This document shows positions 60,201 through 64,000 of a stretch of 64,000 bases of DNA, in pieces. Numbering within the stretch: the stretch's first letter is position 1; the number at the start of each line of letters is the position of its first letter. The translations under genes and the position numbers were made by a program. The stretch is taken from NCBI RefSeq assembly GCF_032062135.1, contig NC_092861.1, forward strand, positions 60,152,451 through 60,216,450, in the 5' to 3' direction. Under the pieces are notes generated by a model. That model was not told where the DNA came from. It saw nothing but the letters and a program-made list of their open reading frames with translations, and did no database searches. The DNA comes from Pyxicephalus adspersus (taxonomy: Eukaryota; Chordata; Amphibia; Anura; Pyxicephalidae).

Positions 60201-62164
60201 TATCGGGCGAAAATCTGCCGTGTGTACAGTCAGTGTCGTCCATCGTCCGGACGACCGACCTGCCGGATCCACGGACGATGGACGACAGCCGATCCTAATG
60301 AAAGGGAAGGGGAGAGCGCGCAGCAGGGTGCCGCTCCGTCGCTCTCCCCCTCCCCTCTCCATAGAGCATGAACGGTGCTGTATGTACAGCACCGTTCATG
60401 CATCGTGCACTCCCTTGTCGTTGGAAAGGATGGTGAAAGATCCTTTCCAACGACAAAAATTGGAAGTGTGTACGCAGCTTTACTTTGCTGACATGTTTTT
60501 AAAGCATACAACGATCTCTATAACGAAACAAAGATCTCTTGCTATTATGCATATAAAAAAATTCAGATTATGTCCTGACTTTTAAATCTGCAAACTTGTT
60601 CTAAAAGTTCAGAAAGTACAAGGCAATTGGTAATTAGAGGTTAGTCTGATGAACACTGTTACCTGAGCATTAATCAGCATTATCACATTGCATACTGTTT
60701 GGCTGTTTTTCAATGTCTAAAGATATAGGGAATAGATTTTACCTCTGGCTTCTCTCACACCACACAGATAGAAGGTTACTTCCATTTATATTGAAGTCTC
60801 ATTTAGTATCGGCCCCCACTTCCTGCCGTAGTACTGTCACATTTTGCTGGCTACACGGTAGCATTGTGCTGTGTACTTGTTTCATAGACACCCCCCAAAA
60901 ACTTACCATAATAAGTCTATTTGCACATTATGGAAAAGTTTGTTTTTTTTATTTATTTTTTATAATTTGCTTAGGCTAGGTGGTTTTAACCAGTCTAAGA
61001 TTCATATATAATTTGTGATCAAAATTGGTTACGTATATTGCATGATGCTTTTTAGAGCACAGACATGGAAATTGCATTTTACTGATCCTCCTGACTTGCT
61101 TATCCCTAGAATATATGAAAATTGTAATTGCTTAACATGAAGAGTACCACTAGAGGGAGCCATTGTACTTCAGTCTGACTAATTAGTAGCTGCTATCACT
61201 TTTATTGTACATTGAAGACTGTATTTATGAAGTTGTTGTAAATATTTTTGATTTTTTGGTGCTGTGGACTGACAGCAAGTACAAAATGTTTCATAAATAA
61301 AGGCTGAATACAGAGTAACGTAGACACATTCTGCTCATGAAATCCAACCATTAAGTTTGTTTGGTGTTCTAATATTTCATAATCTTCAGTTGTTTGATAT
61401 GCACAATTTTTGCTTATTGGATGGATTATTTGGTCAGTTCTGCTTTGTATTGTTTATAAGCACAAAAGAAGTGCAAACTAGTTCAGACTGATTGACCAGT
61501 TTGCCCAAGTGATCAACCTTGTATTAAATTTACAAGAGAAATCATTTTAAAAGTTCCCTGTGTGCATGGAATGTACATCCACTCAGAAACCAAACCACTC
61601 CTTGACTGTGGCCCTCTGTTACTCACTATCCCTGCATTATTCTTTTTGCTCTGTGTGTAAATATCATTGAAAAGTGTGACAGTGATTGAAAATCAACATG
61701 TCAACAACATTGAGTGCAATTCTTGCACAGACTTACCAAAGGTAATAGTAACCATCAGCATTAGTGTATGTTCTAAAACTGGATTTCTATAGTCTTTAAA
61801 GGCATTCGTTTTTTTTATATTTCATAGTCCATGAAACAAGAGGCCTTCTAATGTCTTCTTTTATTTTTAAGGTGTAAACCAAATTAAACTTTGTTGGGCT
61901 GTATTTCTGTGCAGTACAAGTTTATGTCTGTTCTTTGAACAAGCTTCATATTTATAGGAGGGATATGTGTAATAATGGTAAATTTCATGTTTGTTCCCAT
62001 TTCTCAGATGTATGGGCGCTACACTCAGGACCTTGGAGTTTACGCAAGAGAGGAGGCTGCTCGTATTCGGCAAGAAACTGAACGTCGCAGACCAGGCAGA
62101 GAAGACCAACCTAGGGTAGCTGAGCTAAAGGAATATGATGAGAGTCGTTGTGCCAAGTGTAGAA
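39972..62164 (+). CDS. clcn2: ClC-2 chloride channel, exons 1-2 (5' end only)
   Basis: ClC-2 is a plasma-membrane, inwardly rectifying chloride channel of the CLC family, opened by hyperpolarisation, swelling and acid. Exon 1 (39972-40022, GTGAGT donor) encodes 17 residues, MPGNGMEPRALKYEQTL. Exon 2 (62008-62164) continues with MYGRYTQDLGVYAREEAARI and ends near ESRCAKCR. Joined, they match the mammalian ClC-2 N terminus, which reads [20 protein letters not shown] from memory. Exon 2 ends in phase 1, and later exons with the membrane helices and CBS domains lie outside the window. The encoded part is the cytosolic segment known to influence gating. The start at 39972 is the first ATG; a second in-frame ATG (GMEP) is 15 bases downstream. 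Confidence 0.92.
40161..40355 (+). repeat. 28-bp GC-rich minisatellite
   Basis: Six units start at 40161, 40189, 40217, 40245, 40273 and 40301, plus a partial unit at 40329. The core is 'ggttctgtgcccgcactggg' followed by 'tccgctct'. The first three units are identical and the later ones diverge. The unit has no stop codon in any frame on either strand and its length is not a multiple of three, so long open frames appear in all six frames. Confidence 0.95.
41680..41930 (+). mobile_element. DNA-transposon-like repeat, copy 2
   Basis: It starts 'cagggttcctccagaggttg' and ends 'gttaaaaaggttgagaaag'. It shares 'gcaatgtaagaggcattctt' with 27355-27600. Probably hAT-type and non-autonomous. Confidence 0.55.
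42230..42266. repeat. (TA)n microsatellite
   Basis: A nearly uninterrupted run of about 18 TA dinucleotides. Confidence 0.95.
42290..42660 (-). mobile_element. Possible LINE 3' UTR fragment
   Basis: The sequence begins with a T-rich stretch ('tttattgttttttcttttta') followed by A-rich, stop-poor sequence and a 'caagggaagggggaggaagg' block. It resembles the layout of the retroelement fragment at 48337-49442 read on the minus strand. No coding motif is visible, so this is tentative. Confidence 0.35.
48337..49442 (-). mobile_element. 5'-truncated retroelement with 15-bp target-site duplication
   Basis: TTCACATAAGCTTTT occurs exactly at 48322-48336 and again at 49443-49457, bracketing about 1.1 kb. 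On the minus strand the left end supplies an A-rich 3' tail ('gatcgaaacaaaa'), as expected for target-primed insertion. Body sequence includes a 'gtgggaagggggagtgttg' block. No ORF2 motif is recognisable. The hAT MITE at 48761-49118 is nested within it. Confidence 0.7.
48761..49118. mobile_element. hAT-type MITE, 358 bp, GC-rich
   Basis: Inverted termini CAGCGGTCGCCAA and (reverse complement of the right end) CAGCGGTCTCCAA. The 8-bp flanks 'atttaggc' and 'ctttaggg' match at six positions. The interior is GC-rich, with inverted 'gcccactctccc'/'gggagagtgggc' blocks. Open frames on both strands reflect GC content, not genes. Confidence 0.85.
52006..52162. mobile_element. Short MITE with about 19-bp inverted ends
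   Basis: The left end 'aaggggtagaacccc' and the right end 'ggggttctataccttccct' are inverted copies. Related remnants lie at about 2870-3090, 4545-4640 and 59040-59215. No coding content. Confidence 0.55.
52651..52679. repeat. Poly-T tract
   Basis: About 29 bases of T with a single G. Confidence 0.9.
52992..53262. mobile_element. Harbinger-like hairpin MITE, diverged copy
   Basis: Flanked by TTA on both sides. Termini AAGCTATGTATACACATCAG and (reverse complement of the right end) GGCCTCATACAGATGTCTGA are inverted relatives. The interior shares a 'ccctccccccacg' block and a 'ttgtttccaaggac' segment with copies A, C and D, but the internal hairpins are eroded. Confidence 0.6.
54136..54970. 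repeat. Palindromic MITE-like repeat split by a piggyBac insertion
   Basis: The left arm (about 54136-54242) has 'ctttcatcagtgaagctgg'. The right arm (about 54865-54970) has 'ccagcttcactgatgaaag'. The terminal 'gggcatgatttatta' and its inverted 'ttaaaaaatcagaccc' mark the ends. The family is the same as 190-390. Confidence 0.75.
54247..54860. mobile_element. piggyBac-like MITE, 614 bp
   Basis: TTAA at 54243-54246 and at 54861-54864 bracket termini CCTCAGTGGTAACC and (reverse complement of the right end) CCTCCTGGGCGGTTC. The TTAA duplication defines piggyBac-type insertion. An inner hairpin pairs 'gtggctcgggg' with 'ccccgagccac'. There is no transposase. The open frame at 54214-54489 (-) spans the GC-rich left part and is not a gene. 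Confidence 0.8.
58400..58800. other. Candidate conserved non-coding block in clcn2 intron 1
   Basis: Unlike its surroundings, this stretch is of balanced composition, lacks simple repeats and matches no repeat family elsewhere in the window. It includes homeodomain-like 'gattaatg' and 'aatttaatttgtaaattag' sites. Conservation cannot be judged from one sequence, so this is only a candidate enhancer. Confidence 0.2.
59190..59290 (+). repeat. SINE 3' fragment (family B)
   Basis: It contains 'tgtacagcgctgtgtaatat' and 'ttggcgctatataaatcctg' followed by a TAA-rich tail. Confidence 0.7.
60147..60482 (-). mobile_element. Harbinger-like MITE with four perfect internal hairpins, copy D
   Basis: The element is a string of hairpins. 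11-bp arms lie at 60176-60186/60199-60209, 15-bp arms at 60235-60249/60272-60286, a 34-base near-continuous palindrome (16-bp arms) at 60367-60400, and 16-bp arms at 60416-60431/60440-60455. All are perfect by eye. The ends match copies A and C ('ggaagtgtgtacgcagc'). The overlapping open frames on both strands arise from this symmetry. Confidence 0.8.
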
Positions 62165-63407
62165 GTGAGTATGCTGGATGTACAAATCTATGTCAACGTC
62201 AGAATCCCTGAATTTAGATGCACAACTGACTTCACTACGTTTTACCAGTGAACTTTAAATATTTAGAAATGCCCATAAATGAGCTTATATACAATGTTAA
62301 CAGTACATATAACTACTATTAGTACCTGAATTAGTTTCAGTATAGTATTAGTTATAGGTATTGTAAATACATAGTATTGTCTTTGTAGGATTTTGTTTGT
62401 TCCCATTCAAGTATAGAAATGTTTGCATTTATACTGGAAATGATTGTATTACATTGCCACTCTCCTTTCTTTAATACAATGTTTCTCGTGTTGGTGTTTC
62501 ATTAAATATTGGATGCAATAAATATTGGCTTATATTTCAGGCATCAAACTGTGCTCAGATTATATATCTATCTTTTTTTAAATGTTTTGTAAACATCATG
62601 TGTTTTGGTATAAACCTGCCCGGTGTTTTTTCATAGTGAACAACTTTGAAGCCTAGGAAATGAAATTGAAAGTTTGAGAACGTTCTGCAAGGACAAGAGG
62701 GTCCGAGCTACATTAGCTTGGGAAGCCAAAGAGTACTTTTGTCTGAGCAGCTGCCTTTAGTTTCTTGCTTGATATGATTCTTCAGTCTAGTTTTTGTTTA
62801 CTAAATGAAGAGCAGTGCACAAGAGGGCTGCTGATGTGGTACACTGAGACAGCGTGGCTTCATGGAGCTCTAGCTGGTTATTGGCGTGCCTAGCTTCCCA
62901 AAGCTTTGTAGCAACCCAGATACTCTTTGTTGTGCTGTAGGTTCTGTATAGTAAGGAATACTCTGTCTAATAAATTAACATTTAAAAAACTGAACTGTAC
63001 CAATGCCGGTTTTGGTATATTTATTTAGACACACAGTACTGAGGAAAAAATGCTGCAAAGTGGGGTTACTTATTAAAAAAAATTATTAAGAAATTAAATT
63101 TTTTTTATTATTATTTATCATTTACCACAACCTGTGATAAGCATTAACAGGAAAAAAACTAAACCAAACTAAATCAATACTTTGTGCATCTTTTGGGATC
63201 ATAGTACACCTATCTAGTGCTAAGAAGTCTGGTCAAATGTAGAAATGCAATGCAGAAACAAGGCCAAAGGATTTGCATATGCTGGAAAAAAAAAAGACCT
63301 GAAAGGAGCAGAAAAATAGCAGTAGGGTGCTATGAAGTATCTGGCTTTAACAGAAGGCATTTTGCCTACCAAAGGCCTAGGCAGTGGTACCAGGATATTG
63401 TAGTGTC

Positions 63408-63742
63408 TGCTATTATTATTACAATTATTACACAGTATTTATATAGCGCCATCATATTACTCAGCACTGTACAAAGTCCATAGTTGTGGCACTAACTGTT
63501 CCTCAAAGGGGCTCACAATCCAATGTCTCTACTATAGTCATATGTCATTAATGTAGTCCTAAGTTCAATATTTGGAGGAAGCCAATTAACCAAACTGCAT
63601 GTTTTTGGAATGTGGGAGGAAACCCATGCAAACACGGGGAGAATGTGCAAAAACCATGTAGATAGTGCCCTGGCCAGGATTTGAACCTGGGACCTAGCAC
63701 TGCAAAGGCAAGGGTGCTAATTGCTGAGCCACCGTGATGCCC
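63408..63742 (-). repeat. Full-length tRNA-headed SINE (family A)
   Basis: On the minus strand it starts with a tRNA-like head: an A-box-like 'ggtggctcagcaattagcac' and the B box GGTTCAAATCC (63677-63687). The body includes 'tctccccgtgtttgcatggg'. The 3' tail includes 'gattgtgagcccctttgagg' and ends 'tggcgctatataaatactg' before an AT-rich tail. A tRNA gene is excluded because the cloverleaf does not close. Confidence 0.75.
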
Positions 63743-63845
63743 CTGCAGACATCAGTGGAGCATGAAGTTTCCTTGCAGGTTTGCACTGTATTTCTGCACA
63801 TCTAGTTTGGGATTTGGTCAGAATAATGTTGAATTGTACATATGC

Positions 63846-63995
63846 TCCTAGACTGTAAGCTCTTTTAGGCAGGGTCCTCCCATCCTGTGTCACTGTCTGT
63901 ATTCAACTGTCATTTGAAACCCCCATTTAATGTACAGTGCTGCATAATATGTTGGCGCTGTAAAAATCCTGTTTAATAATAATCATAATATTAAT
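63846..63995 (+). repeat. SINE 3' fragment (family B)
   Basis: 'gactgtaagctcttttaggc', 'tgtcactgtctgtattcaac' and 'taatatgttggcgctgtaaa' occur in order, followed by a TAA-rich tail. The last part resembles the tail of family A, suggesting that both families are mobilised by the same LINE. Confidence 0.7.
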
Positions 63996-64000
63996 ATGCA

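Larger units (their letters stand above)
40023..62007 (+). other. clcn2: clcn2 intron 1, about 22 kb
   Basis: A GTGAGT donor and a TTCTCAG acceptor bound 21,985 bases. The intron holds most of the mobile elements in the right half of the window. I see no internal gene. Stretches 40340-41680, 42670-48320, 49460-52000, 53270-54135, 54975-58400 and 60485-62007 contain only short open frames without domains. Confidence 0.85.
62165..64000 (+). other. clcn2: clcn2 intron 2 (partial)
   Basis: Sequence from the GTGAGT donor at 62165 to the window edge. No exon 3 acceptor followed by a transmembrane-helix reading frame is visible, so exon 3 lies further right. It holds the SINEs listed separately. 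Confidence 0.7.

Noticed and set aside
60220..60585. 121-residue open frame and its minus-strand partners
   Set aside because: They lie in the symmetric hairpin MITE. The related copies at 23943-24218 and 36192-36604 give similar shadow frames.
63660..63742. tRNA gene on the minus strand
   Set aside because: A-box and B-box sequences are present, but no acceptor stem or full cloverleaf forms; the segment continues into a SINE body.

Overview
This is a window of vertebrate nuclear DNA, most likely from a frog. It is AT-rich, intron-rich and packed with transposon relics. Two genes can be read with confidence, both on the + strand. The first is a complete chordin gene (chrd) in 23 exons, coding positions 8819 to 22564, predicted 944 residues. 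The second is the 5' end of the chloride channel gene clcn2: exon 1 at 39972-40022 and exon 2 at 62008-62164. The rest of clcn2 lies beyond the right edge. The chordin protein looks close to the Xenopus protein as I remember it. The repeat families (palindromic MITEs with 'ccagcttcactgatgaaag' arms, and SINE tails with 'ttggcgctatataaat') resemble those of ranoid frogs. The species is therefore an inference.

Layout: 1-8200 is non-genic and holds a palindromic MITE, a piggyBac-like remnant, a (GT)n tract, a dead Tc1/mariner copy (about 5540-6735) and an interrupted SINE (about 7415-7745). 8200-8818 is the probable chrd promoter and 5' UTR, with a TATA box and an initiator. 8819-22564 is the chrd coding region. 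A second damaged Tc1 element in intron 16 contains a 40-base N gap followed by a run of 19 G. 22565 to about 23600 is the chrd 3' UTR, with a degenerate tandem repeat. 23600-39800 is intergenic: Harbinger-like hairpin MITEs, hAT MITEs, a third Tc1 fragment, the 3' end of an L1/Tx1-like LINE, a degenerate 53-bp tandem repeat and SINE tails. 39800-39971 is a GC-rich, TATA-less clcn2 promoter. Intron 1 of clcn2 is about 22 kb and starts with a 28-bp minisatellite; it also holds nested hAT, retroelement and piggyBac insertions. 62165-64000 is clcn2 intron 2, with a full-length tRNA-headed SINE.

Function: Chordin is a secreted BMP antagonist of the dorsal organizer. ClC-2 is a voltage- and volume-gated plasma-membrane chloride channel. 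I see no functional link between them beyond adjacency, which is itself arranged differently from the human locus as I remember it.

I found no previously undescribed protein system here. The most unusual material is structural: hairpin-rich MITEs, several nested insertions with readable target-site duplications, a GC-rich minisatellite open in all six frames beside the clcn2 promoter, and a strictly modular intron-phase pattern in chrd. Repeat family assignments come from memory of TIRs, target-site duplications and partial coding similarity, not from a database search.
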